From the NCBI GenBank assembly GCA_913031525.1, contig CAJWGC010000052.1, positions 1-7,376 of the forward strand: 7,376 bases of DNA, in the 5' to 3' direction. This document shows, in pieces, positions 1 to 6,431 of this stretch. Every line of letters begins with the position of its first letter. Position 1 is the first letter of the stretch. A model generated the notes under the pieces. The model had not been told where the DNA came from. It did no database searches and saw only the letters and a list, made by a program, of their open reading frames with translations. The translations under genes were made by a program, and so were the position numbers. The DNA comes from an uncultured Acidimicrobiia bacterium (GTDB lineage: Bacteria; Actinomycetota; Acidimicrobiia; Spongiisociales; UBA5794).

Positions 1-659
1 TCGCGAGTAATTCCATCGAGACAACCCGATGAGATCGGAGGCGTGTAGATCCTCGAATCTCTCACAAGGAATATGTTCTCACCAGAACCCTCAGTGACAG
101 CACCATCAGCATTCAACATGACGGCTTCATCACAGCCGTTACGAATAGCTTCCGACTTCGCCAAAATACTATTGATATAGGTTCCAGTAGCTTTCGCATT
201 GGGAAACACTTCTCCCGAAAACCGACGCCACGAAGACACCTGAGCGCGGATCCCATTGCGAACTCCGTCTTCGCCGAGATAAGCACCCCACTTCCAGGTA
301 ATGATTGCTAATCGAATTCTGGCTTTTTCAGGGTTAAGGCCAATAGCTCCCAGTTCAAGAAATGCAATAGGACGGACATAACCCGACCTGAGCTCGTTGA
401 CAACCAAAAGTTCCTTGGCCGCCTTCGCGAGATCCTCTACTGACCACTCCAGCTCCATTTGATATGCCTTGGCTGAATGATGCAAACGTTTCATGTGGTC
501 CGTCAGTCGGAATGCTGCGGTTCCGCGGTCAGTCTCATAAGCCCTAATTCCTTCAAAAACCCCGGTTCCATAGTGGAGAGCATGACTTAGGACGTGCACA
601 GTCGCGTCCTCCCACAGAACGAGCTCTCCGTCCAACCAGATGTATTGGGTAGGTTCCAT
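1..659 (-). CDS. ilvE: Branched-chain amino acid aminotransferase, 3' end cut off by window edge
   Basis: The protein is a PLP-dependent class IV aminotransferase. It interconverts leucine, isoleucine and valine with their 2-oxo acids, using glutamate/2-oxoglutarate, in the cytoplasm. I translated 219 codons from the ATG at 659-657 with no stop before the left edge; the family is usually about 300 residues, so the C-terminal third is missing. Visible signatures are HALHYGTGVFEGIRAY (residues 26-41), an RP pair at 96-97 in the substrate region, NAKATGTY (154-161) with K156 as the expected Schiff-base lysine (E. coli K159), and TEGSGENIF (189-197) with E194 as the expected pyridine-nitrogen partner. 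This ATG is the only plausible start: the frame upstream has no other ATG and meets a stop at 692-690. No strong Shine-Dalgarno is visible. The gene is divergent from pgpA. D-amino-acid transaminase and aminodeoxychorismate lyase share the fold, but the N-terminal GVFEGIRAY region favours IlvE. Confidence 0.93.
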   Translation of the reverse strand, partial: MEPTQYIWLDGELVLWEDATVHVLSHALHYGTGVFEGIRAYETDRGTAAFRLTDHMKRLHHSAKAYQMELEWSVEDLAKAAKELLVVNELRSGYVRPIAFLELGAIGLNPEKARIRLAIITWKWGAYLGEDGVRNGIRAQVSSWRRFSGEVFPNAKATGTYINSILAKSEAIRNGCDEAVMLNADGAVTEGSGENIFLVRDSRIYTPPISSGCLDGITR

Positions 660-750
660 GGGGCCTAGTTTGCCATGTTCATCTCTGCGTTACTTCCAAA
701 CGGCCTATTCCGCGAGACTGTAGAGAGAAATCGAACCCTAAGGAGGGCAA
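660..750. promoter_or_regulatory. Divergent ilvE/pgpA intergenic region
   Basis: These 91 bp separate the start codons of ilvE (-) and pgpA (+), so promoters for both genes would be expected here or within the opposing 5' ends. I could not find a -35/-10 pair with good matches and spacing on either strand, nor a convincing operator palindrome. The only clear signal is the pgpA ribosome binding site at the right end. The regulatory role is inferred from gene orientation alone. Confidence 0.4.
741..746 (+). promoter_or_regulatory. Ribosome binding site of pgpA
   Basis: AGGAGG is a full match to the anti-Shine-Dalgarno core and lies four bases (gcaa) before the ATG at 751. It fixes the pgpA start and is the strongest ribosome binding site in the window. 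Confidence 0.85.
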
Positions 751-1200
751 ATGCGACGATTCGTAGCTGCGGGTTTCGGCGTTGGACTCCTACCACGTCG
801 ACTGTGGGGCAGCGACTCTGGAGCCGGTACGCTCGGCGCACTAGTTGCTGCCGCGCTAGGGGCAGCACTTCTAGCTGCCCCTATATGGGCTCATCTCATA
901 GCGACGGTTGTAGCAATAGGGCTTTCGTTATGGGCCCCTCGGCCCTTCCTCGTCGAAGAACGTGACCCAGGATGGGTGGCCATTGACGAAATTGCGGGAG
1001 CTTTACTAGCTGTCACTGCACTATCAGGATGGCCATGGGCCGTGGCATGGCTAGTAGCTAGGTTGGCCGATATTTTTAAGGTGCTACCTGGTACACGAAA
1101 AGCCGAGCGACTACCCGGCACACTTGGCGTAACCGGCGATGATCTAGTGGCCGGATTTTACGGTCTAGCCGTCGGAGTTTTACTCACAATCTGGCTGTAG
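751..1200 (+). CDS. pgpA: Phosphatidylglycerophosphatase A family protein
   Basis: PgpA removes phosphate from phosphatidylglycerol phosphate to give phosphatidylglycerol at the inner face of the membrane. The 149-residue product fits the family (about 150-170). Visible elements in order are an N-terminal GFGVGLLP (8-15) and GAGTLGAL (24-31), matching the family's G-x-GLxP...PGTxGSL region; hydrophobic segments at about 29-63, 81-103 and 132-148; the acidic motif DPGWVAIDEIAG (72-83) with D79 and E80; VARLADIFK (102-110) with R103, D107 and K110; and GVTGDDLVAG (126-135) with the D130-D131 pair. Oddities are about eight extra residues (RRLWGSDS, 16-23) between the two N-terminal motifs, and KVLPG where E. 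coli has KPWPI. Acidic and basic catalytic positions appear intact. The start is fixed by a strong ribosome binding site. The last 21 bp overlap the 3' end of serA on the other strand. Family membership is likely; the enzymatic role is inferred from homology. Confidence 0.82.
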   Translation: MRRFVAAGFGVGLLPRRLWGSDSGAGTLGALVAAALGAALLAAPIWAHLIATVVAIGLSLWAPRPFLVEERDPGWVAIDEIAGALLAVTALSGWPWAVAWLVARLADIFKVLPGTRKAERLPGTLGVTGDDLVAGFYGLAVGVLLTIWL

Positions 1201-2784
1201 CGCGCTAGAAATATGTAAGTATTTGGCTTCAGAAACACCCTTGATTTTCTGGATACCTCTGAGAATCTCCTGAGTTACCAAAGCGTTTAGGCAAAGCCCC
1301 ATCATTGCGCCACCCTCAGGATGACGTCCCACGACCATTTCCATGATGTTGACCCCGCTGTCACCTAGAAGCTTCCCGACTTGGCCAATCATGCCGGGCA
1401 TATCCTCGTTCCGAATGAGGATCATATGCTCCGTGATAGGTAGCTCCATTTCATATCCGTCGACTCCTAATAGCACCGGACCTTTGCGCTCCATCAGCGT
1501 TCCGGTTACGACTCTTCGATCACCCTCGAAGATGCCAGTGACCTGCATGAAGGAGCGATACACGTTCGAATCGCGAGTCGATTGTTCGCTGATTTCGAGG
1601 CCATAAGATGCAGCGACTAACGGCGCGTTGACGTAGGAAACCGGTTCATCCGTTATCTCTTGTAGTGCTCCTTTCAATGTAGCAAGCACCAACGGACGAA
1701 TAGATGCAGAGGCAATTCGTCCCTTCGCCGCGACGATCAAGTGATCTGGCAAACCGTAGGACAAAGACACGAATATTTTTCCGAGGATCTCCGCGATCGG
1801 AAGATACGACTTAACCGTCGTGCTAATTTTCTGACCGAAATCGATGTTGACGGCAGAGCGAACAAGTTCACCTTCCAATGTTTCAACTACCGATTCGGCA
1901 ACCGAGACACCGGACCTGCTCTGTGCCTCTAACGTTGAAGCACCGAGATGGGGGGTAACGACAATCTCATCGAGCTCAAAAAGAGGGCTATCGGTGACGG
2001 GCTCGACTCCGAAGACGTCGATAGCCGCACCTGCAATCCGACCACTTCTGATAGCTTCGAAAAGCGCCTTTTCTTCAATTATTCCTCCGCGGGCCACATT
2101 GATAATACGCGCCCCCGGTTTCATCTTCGCCAGCGCTGCGACATCAATGAGCCCTTCTGTTTCCTTGTTCCGCGGCAGATGAACGGTGACAAAATCTGCT
2201 GCCTCAAGCACGGCATCAAACGAGAGCAAATCTAAATCTAGGAGACTCGCTCGATTCTGGCTTATGTAAGGGTCATAGCCGATGACCTTCATTCCGAAAG
2301 CTGCAGCTCGATCTGCAACAAGAGTTCCGATACGGCCCATCCCAAGAATACCGAGCGTCTTACCGTAAAGCTCGACTCCTTGAAATTCGTTGCGATTCCA
2401 ATTTCCGGATCGAAGCGAAGCATCAGCTCGAGTCACATGGCGTGCCTGGGAAAGCATGAGAGCAAAAGTATGTTCGGCTGCCGAGATCGTATTGGCATCG
2501 GGCGCATTGACCACTACAACCCCAGCACTGGTCGCCGCTGTGAGATCAATATTGTCGACACCGATACCAGCTCGACCAACAACCTTAAGCCCAGGAGCAG
2601 CCTTCATTAATTCGCGGTCGACAGCAGTGCCTGACCGCACGATCAGGGCAGCTGCATCTCCAATCTTCCGAATCAACTCCTCACGCGAAACGCCGACAGC
2701 ATCTATCACGTTGCAGCGCTCGCGCAGAATCGCAACCGCTACTGGAGAAATAGCTTCGGCAATCACAACTGTCAACTTATCCAT
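1180..2784 (-). CDS. serA: D-3-phosphoglycerate dehydrogenase, long form with ASB and ACT domains
   Basis: SerA oxidises 3-phosphoglycerate to 3-phosphohydroxypyruvate with NAD+, the committed step of serine (then glycine and cysteine) synthesis, in the cytoplasm. With the start at 2784 the protein has 534 residues, close to the ~528 of mycobacterial type I enzymes. The substrate/NAD domains span about 1-310, with VGRAGIGVDNID (69-80), the dinucleotide motif GMGRIG (148-153), NVARGG with R232, D256, GVEP with E261, and TPHLGAST with H279 as the catalytic Arg/Glu/His set. An ASB-type intervening domain (about 319-445) and a C-terminal ACT domain (about 453-525; DMPGMIGQVGKLLG at 461-474, NIMEM at 479-483) follow, so serine feedback inhibition is likely. 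The ACT strand ends in GLCLN where many homologues have VLSVD. I chose the ATG at 2784 because GGAG lies six bases upstream and homologues begin at this point; an in-frame ATG at 2865 would add 27 unsupported residues. It is divergent from the LCP gene and convergent with pgpA. Confidence 0.96.
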   Translation of the reverse strand: MDKLTVVIAEAISPVAVAILRERCNVIDAVGVSREELIRKIGDAAALIVRSGTAVDRELMKAAPGLKVVGRAGIGVDNIDLTAATSAGVVVVNAPDANTISAAEHTFALMLSQARHVTRADASLRSGNWNRNEFQGVELYGKTLGILGMGRIGTLVADRAAAFGMKVIGYDPYISQNRASLLDLDLLSFDAVLEAADFVTVHLPRNKETEGLIDVAALAKMKPGARIINVARGGIIEEKALFEAIRSGRIAGAAIDVFGVEPVTDSPLFELDEIVVTPHLGASTLEAQSRSGVSVAESVVETLEGELVRSAVNIDFGQKISTTVKSYLPIAEILGKIFVSLSYGLPDHLIVAAKGRIASASIRPLVLATLKGALQEITDEPVSYVNAPLVAASYGLEISEQSTRDSNVYRSFMQVTGIFEGDRRVVTGTLMERKGPVLLGVDGYEMELPITEHMILIRNEDMPGMIGQVGKLLGDSGVNIMEMVVGRHPEGGAMMGLCLNALVTQEILRGIQKIKGVSEAKYLHISSALQPDCE

Positions 2785-2790
2785 TTCGCG

Positions 2791-2794
2791 CTCC
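2791..2794 (-). promoter_or_regulatory. Ribosome binding site of serA
   Basis: On the minus strand GGAG sits six bases before the ATG at 2784-2782. This spacing supports that start over the in-frame upstream ATG at 2865. Confidence 0.6.
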
Positions 2795-2923
2795 GGAGAG
2801 ATTGATCCCTTCACAATCCATGATTGCACCCTTCGAGCAAAGCGAAAACTCAACGGAGGCTGCAACGCAATACGCCTGACCTCATGGACTCACATCAAAC
2901 GGATACTGCATGACCAAACCTTG

Positions 2924-2941
2924 TTTCCTTCTGCTAGGAAA
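2924..2941. repeat. Short perfect inverted repeat, possible operator
   Basis: TTTCCT (2924-2929) and AGGAAA (2936-2941) form a perfect 6-bp inverted repeat around a 6-bp spacer, the geometry of many dimeric repressor sites. It lies in the gap between the divergent serA and LCP genes. A 6-bp arm can arise by chance and I do not recognise the site, so the regulatory role is only a suggestion. Confidence 0.3.
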
Positions 2942-3060
2942 TAGAACGGAAGGGAGAGAGGGAAAGAAACAACAGGCCAACAAGGCTCCTTCAATGTCTC
3001 CGAGCTATTGCGCCATGCTGCTCGTTTTTGCCGAATCACGCACTATCGTCGCGTTATCCG

Positions 3061-4566
3061 ATGACCTCCCTGCACTCTGGCGCGAAATGCGAGCCTTGGT
3101 GGCGCCCTAAAGCGTACGTCGCCATGCTTCTCAGTGCTCTAGTCCCCGGAGTTGGCCAACTGTACGGAGGGCATAAACGACGAGGAATTGCGCTGATAAG
3201 CACGACAGTGATCCTGCTGATCCTTTTATTAGTAGTGCTGCGAGATCAGACGATGTGGCTGCGATGGTCAGTCGAACCAACAGCCCTGAAGTGGTTACTG
3301 GTAGGAAACGGCGCCTTATTGACCTTCCGTGTCTACGCGGCTGCGGATGCTTTTTCCAACTATGACAAACCCGACCGTATAGCTACTGGGCGCCGCGCCG
3401 CGTCGGCCTCGGTCATCGCCACTATCTCAGTGCTACTGATAGCGATACCGCATGCCTATACCGGATATCTGGACGTGGTTCAATACGACCTGATCAAAAC
3501 GATCTTTGCTCCAACTGCCACAACAACACCGTCAGCCGATAGCGCCACTTCGAACTTCAGCCCATCTTCCAGTACGCAACCCACGAGCGCCATCACAAGT
3601 TCGGATTCATATAACGTTACAACTCCGACTCAGCCGGAGAAGACCACGACAACCACTACAACAGAACCACCACGACTCTGGGACGGCACAGAAAGGCTCA
3701 ACGTACTATTGCTAGGAGGTGACGGCGGCAAGGGTCGCACATCGATCCGAACCGACACAATCATCCTCGCTTCGATCAATCCAGCAAGCGGACACACGGC
3801 GCTATTTAGCGTGCCGCGCAATATGGCCCGAGTTCCAGTTCCAGAGAGCGTATCTAAATGGGATTGCAATTGCTTTCCCGGCATCATCAACGCCCTGTGG
3901 AGATGGGCCGACGACCGCCCTAATCGTTTCCCCGATATCGCCGATCCTGGATCCGAGATTCTGAAACTGGCTATCGGAGAAATGATCGGACTCGAAGTTC
4001 ACTACTACGCGCTTATCAATCTGGCAGGCTTCGTCGAGCTCATCGATGCAATCGGCGGCATAGACATCACCGTCCCGAAACGTCTTTACGACCCAAAATA
4101 CTCAGGGCCCAATGGTGGAAGCAGAACCATCGACATCCAACCTGGTGACTACCACATGGACGGCGAAGAAGCTCTCGCATACGCTCGCTCACGCAAGACT
4201 TCTAACGACTACAACCGCATGGGACGACAGCGCTGTGTTCTAAAGGCCATGGCTGCTCAAGCTGACCCCCTAAGAGTTGTTCGCTCTTTCCCAGCAATCG
4301 CGTCGACACTTAAACAAAATCTCTTTACCGATATACCACTCGAATCCCTGCCAGATTTCATCGAACTCATCCCCCGGGTCAACGCGGATGAAATCATCTC
4401 GGTGCGATTGATACCAGACCGGTTTACCGGGCCTAGAACGCCCGATCGGTTCCCCACTCCAGATCTCGAAGAGATCCGGTCCGTGGTTCAAGCAGTGCTC
4501 GAACTGACTCCGCAAGACGCACTCGAAACGCTCGAGCTGGAAAACCTGGAAAAGAAATGCGGGTAA
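3061..4566 (+). CDS. LytR-CpsA-Psr (LCP) family protein with N-terminal multi-pass membrane module
   Basis: LCP proteins usually transfer glycopolymers from polyprenyl-phosphate carriers to peptidoglycan (arabinogalactan or teichoic-acid-like polymers) outside the membrane. With the ATG at 3061 the product has 501 residues. Residues about 19-137 hold three or four membrane segments; the first contains SALVPGVGQLYGG (26-38), a PGxGQxYxG pattern shared with TM2-like/small membrane domains. A Ser/Thr/Pro-rich linker (about 150-204, ending in seven Thr) leads to the LCP domain (about 212-400). Its motifs are LNVLLLGGD with D220, IRTDTI with R230 and D232, SVPRN with R253, and ALAYARSRK...DYNRMGRQR with R376, R378, D383, R386, R389 and Q390, matching the phosphate- and Mg-binding residues of Cps2A. 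C269 and C271 form a CxC in the extracellular part. The start is uncertain: neither this ATG nor an in-frame TTG at 3028 (512 residues) has a clear ribosome binding site; an ATG at 3124 would clip the first membrane segment. It overlaps the DUF983 gene by 10 bp, so the two are probably one operon. Confidence 0.88.
   Translation: MTSLHSGAKCEPWWRPKAYVAMLLSALVPGVGQLYGGHKRRGIALISTTVILLILLLVVLRDQTMWLRWSVEPTALKWLLVGNGALLTFRVYAAADAFSNYDKPDRIATGRRAASASVIATISVLLIAIPHAYTGYLDVVQYDLIKTIFAPTATTTPSADSATSNFSPSSSTQPTSAITSSDSYNVTTPTQPEKTTTTTTTEPPRLWDGTERLNVLLLGGDGGKGRTSIRTDTIILASINPASGHTALFSVPRNMARVPVPESVSKWDCNCFPGIINALWRWADDRPNRFPDIADPGSEILKLAIGEMIGLEVHYYALINLAGFVELIDAIGGIDITVPKRLYDPKYSGPNGGSRTIDIQPGDYHMDGEEALAYARSRKTSNDYNRMGRQRCVLKAMAAQADPLRVVRSFPAIASTLKQNLFTDIPLESLPDFIELIPRVNADEIISVRLIPDRFTGPRTPDRFPTPDLEEIRSVVQAVLELTPQDALETLELENLEKKCG
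3508..3669 (+). other. Ser/Thr/Pro-rich linker region within the LCP gene
   Basis: This part of the LCP gene codes for about 54 residues dominated by Thr, Ser and Pro, with a run of seven Thr (codons mixed ACC/ACG/ACA/ACT) at 3643-3663. Such segments are usual in surface proteins as flexible spacers, and here it separates the membrane module from the catalytic domain on the outer face. The mixed Thr codons mean the run is not a simple DNA trinucleotide expansion. Confidence 0.7.
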
Positions 4567-5006
4567 AAGGTGATAAACCCGCCAACACGCGCCCGGGGTT
4601 TGGAAGAGCTCTAGCGCGCGGGATGACTCGCAAATGCGCTAGGTGCGGTAGCGGGAATCTGTTTCGATACTACATGTTGATGGCAGAAAACTGCCCCCAA
4701 TGCGGCCTTCAATTCGAACGCTTGGAAGGTTATTGGCTAGGCGCCGTAGCTTTGAATCTCATCGCGGTTGAGTCCCTCTTTGTGATCGTTCTTATCGCAA
4801 TGGTTACCGCAACCTGGCCCAACGTACCGTGGACACTCATACTCATAGTGCTTGTATCGATGAACGTGATAGTGCCACTGATCGTTTATCCCTTCAGCCG
4901 CACAGTGTGGGTCGCGATCGAGCGATACCTCTCGGGTACTGCTGTAACAGAGACGCGTAACCAATCCGACAAGACCCGATCAGACCTCCGCGGCAGCGCG
5001 AACTAG
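4557..5006 (+). CDS. DUF983 family zinc-ribbon membrane protein
   Basis: The function of this family is not established. The 149-residue product carries two CxxC pairs, CARC (C27, C30) and CPQC (C46, C49), in the pattern RKCARCGSGNLFRYY...CPQCGL typical of DUF983. They probably bind one zinc ion on the cytoplasmic side. Two hydrophobic segments follow (about 63-84 and 91-112), and the polar C-terminal tail is rich in Thr, Asp and Arg. The ATG at 4557 lies inside the last codons of the LCP gene (10-bp overlap) with a GGA six bases upstream, suggesting translational coupling. An internal ATG at 4623 would leave only three residues before the first CxxC pair, whereas the RPGFGRALARGM stretch before it also fits the family. 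The final 27 bp overlap the 3' end of gatB on the opposite strand. Being in one unit with an LCP gene hints at an envelope role, but that is inference from position. Confidence 0.85.
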   Translation: MRVKGDKPANTRPGFGRALARGMTRKCARCGSGNLFRYYMLMAENCPQCGLQFERLEGYWLGAVALNLIAVESLFVIVLIAMVTATWPNVPWTLILIVLVSMNVIVPLIVYPFSRTVWVAIERYLSGTAVTETRNQSDKTRSDLRGSAN

Positions 5007-6431
5007 TTCCGAGACTCTTCGTGGATCCGCTTTCCCCCTTGTAGCTTTCATCACCTGGCCGACGAGAAAACCGACAAGCTTCATGTCACCCGCACGCATT
5101 CGTTCAACCGCCTCACTGTTAGCTAACAGAACCTCGGACACCGCTGCCTCAAGGACGGACTCATCCGATATCTGAATTAGATCTCGCTCGCGGGAAATCT
5201 TGGCGGGATCCCCTTCCCCGGCCATAACACCTCCAAGAACTTCCTTCGCTGCAGATGTCGAAAGCTCATTACTAGCGACCATACGAATTAGTTGAACAAG
5301 ATATCCGGCGCTAAGAGCTGTGTCTTCGAGGTCCTTGTTCTCCTTGCGTAGATAGGCCACAACTTCACCGGTCAACCAATTAGCGGAAGTCAAGGGATCG
5401 CCCCCATCTGTCAAAACCTCATCGAACATCTTCGATAAAGCGCTGTCATCGCCTATCGAATTTGCTAACTGAACATCCAGTCCGACGTCCAAATAACGAC
5501 GGCGACGGACAGCGGGAAGCTCCGGCAATGAATCGACGACCTCAGCTCGCCAGTCATCCGAAACGACGATCGGTACGAGATCCGGCTCTTGAAAATACCG
5601 ATAATCCTCGGATTCCTCTTTCGAGCGCATCGATACTGTGAGGCCACGTCCTTCATTCCAATGGCGAGTATCCTGTATAACCTCTCGCCCCGTCTCTAGA
5701 AGTTCGATCTGACGATCTCTCTCGTACAAGATTGCTCGGTGCAAAGACCGCAGAGAATTTACGTTCTTGACTTCAGCTCGCGTACCCAAGTTTGCCTGAT
5801 CCTCGCGTCTAACCGAAACATTGACATCAAACCTCATACTGCCTTCCTCAAGCCGCGCGTCGGAAATTCCCAGAGCACGAACAACTCGCTGAAGTTCAAC
5901 GGCATAGGAACGCGCTTGGTCTGCAGATCGGATATCCGGCTCACTTACGATCTCGACAAGGGGCACTCCAGATCTGTTGAAATCGAGCAACGAGTGAGAA
6001 GCGTCGTGGATACGTCCGTCGGAAGCAAGATGGCGACTCTTTCCAGTGTCCTCTTCCATGTGGACTCGAGTAATACCAATCTGGACAGTTCTTTCTTCTG
6101 AAAAGATCTCTAGAGCTCCATCTACACACAACGGCAAGTCGTACTGGGAGATTTGGTAGTTCTTAGGAAGATCAGGATAGAAATAGTTCTTTCGATGGAA
6201 CTCCGAGTAGTCAACGAGACGGCACCCAAGCGCCGATCCAATCCGGAGAATTCCCTCAATGGCCTTTTCGTTCGGAACGGGAAGGGCCCCCGGCAAACCC
6301 AGACATACCGGGCAACACAACGTATTGGGGGCGGCACCAAAAGATACATCGCAGCCACAAAACATCTTCGAGCGCGTTTGCAACTCAACGTGGCACTCCA
6401 TCCCTATGACGACCTCCCACGCGGTATTCAA
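4980..6431 (-). CDS. gatB: Asp-tRNA(Asn)/Glu-tRNA(Gln) amidotransferase subunit B
   Basis: GatB binds the misacylated tRNA and activates the Glu or Asp side chain with ATP, after which ammonia from GatA converts it to Gln or Asn. The length of 483 residues is normal. The N-terminal cradle carries the ECHVEL motif (12-17), a zinc site from C25, C27, C40 and C43 (CGC and CCPVC), RKNYFYPDLPKNYQISQ (80-96), HMEEDTGKS (124-132), LLDFNRSGVPLVEIVSEPD (148-166), EGSMRFDVNVS (196-206), GTRAEVKNVNS (216-226) and DYRYFQEPDL (276-285). The C-terminal YqeY-like tRNA-binding region spans about 330-480, with KLVGFLVGQVMKATRGKADP at 451-470. The start is TTG at 6431-6429; no ATG or GTG lies in frame just upstream. 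The TTG overlaps the gatA stop as TTGA, so translation is probably coupled. The 3' end overlaps the DUF983 gene by 27 bp. Confidence 0.97.
   Translation of the reverse strand: MNTAWEVVIGMECHVELQTRSKMFCGCDVSFGAAPNTLCCPVCLGLPGALPVPNEKAIEGILRIGSALGCRLVDYSEFHRKNYFYPDLPKNYQISQYDLPLCVDGALEIFSEERTVQIGITRVHMEEDTGKSRHLASDGRIHDASHSLLDFNRSGVPLVEIVSEPDIRSADQARSYAVELQRVVRALGISDARLEEGSMRFDVNVSVRREDQANLGTRAEVKNVNSLRSLHRAILYERDRQIELLETGREVIQDTRHWNEGRGLTVSMRSKEESEDYRYFQEPDLVPIVVSDDWRAEVVDSLPELPAVRRRRYLDVGLDVQLANSIGDDSALSKMFDEVLTDGGDPLTSANWLTGEVVAYLRKENKDLEDTALSAGYLVQLIRMVASNELSTSAAKEVLGGVMAGEGDPAKISRERDLIQISDESVLEAAVSEVLLANSEAVERMRAGDMKLVGFLVGQVMKATRGKADPRRVSELVRAAAEV

Larger units (their letters stand above)
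2785..3060. promoter_or_regulatory. Divergent serA/LCP intergenic region
   Basis: About 276 bp lie between the chosen starts of serA (-) and the LCP gene (+), the longest non-coding stretch in the window. Promoters for both genes are expected here because the genes diverge, but I see no confident -35/-10 pair. Two local features stand out: a perfect inverted repeat TTTCCT-n6-AGGAAA at 2924-2941, and a strongly purine-rich run on the plus strand at about 2938-2970. Short open frames here (for example 2910-3110 on the plus strand) have no recognisable protein features and look accidental. Confidence 0.4.

Noticed and set aside
660..750. Sigma-70-like promoter with TTGCCA at 670-675
   Set aside because: No -10 element occurs at 16-18 bp spacing; nearby TATTCC and TGTAGA are at wrong distances.
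2785..2865. 27-codon N-terminal extension of serA from the ATG at 2865
   Set aside because: The stretch has no family similarity, and the ATG at 2784 has a well-spaced GGAG and matches the usual SerA N-terminus.
2910..3110. 66-codon open frame on the plus strand between serA and the LCP gene
   Set aside because: It has no good ribosome binding site or recognisable features, and its end runs out of frame through the start of the LCP gene.
3643..3663. Thr codon run as a possible DNA microsatellite
   Set aside because: The codons are mixed (ACC, ACG, ACA, ACT), so it is a low-complexity protein linker rather than a simple DNA repeat.
5001..5008. AACTAGTT palindrome at the DUF983/gatB junction as a terminator or site
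   Set aside because: An 8-bp palindrome without a loop or T-tract is too short to be a terminator and is expected by chance.
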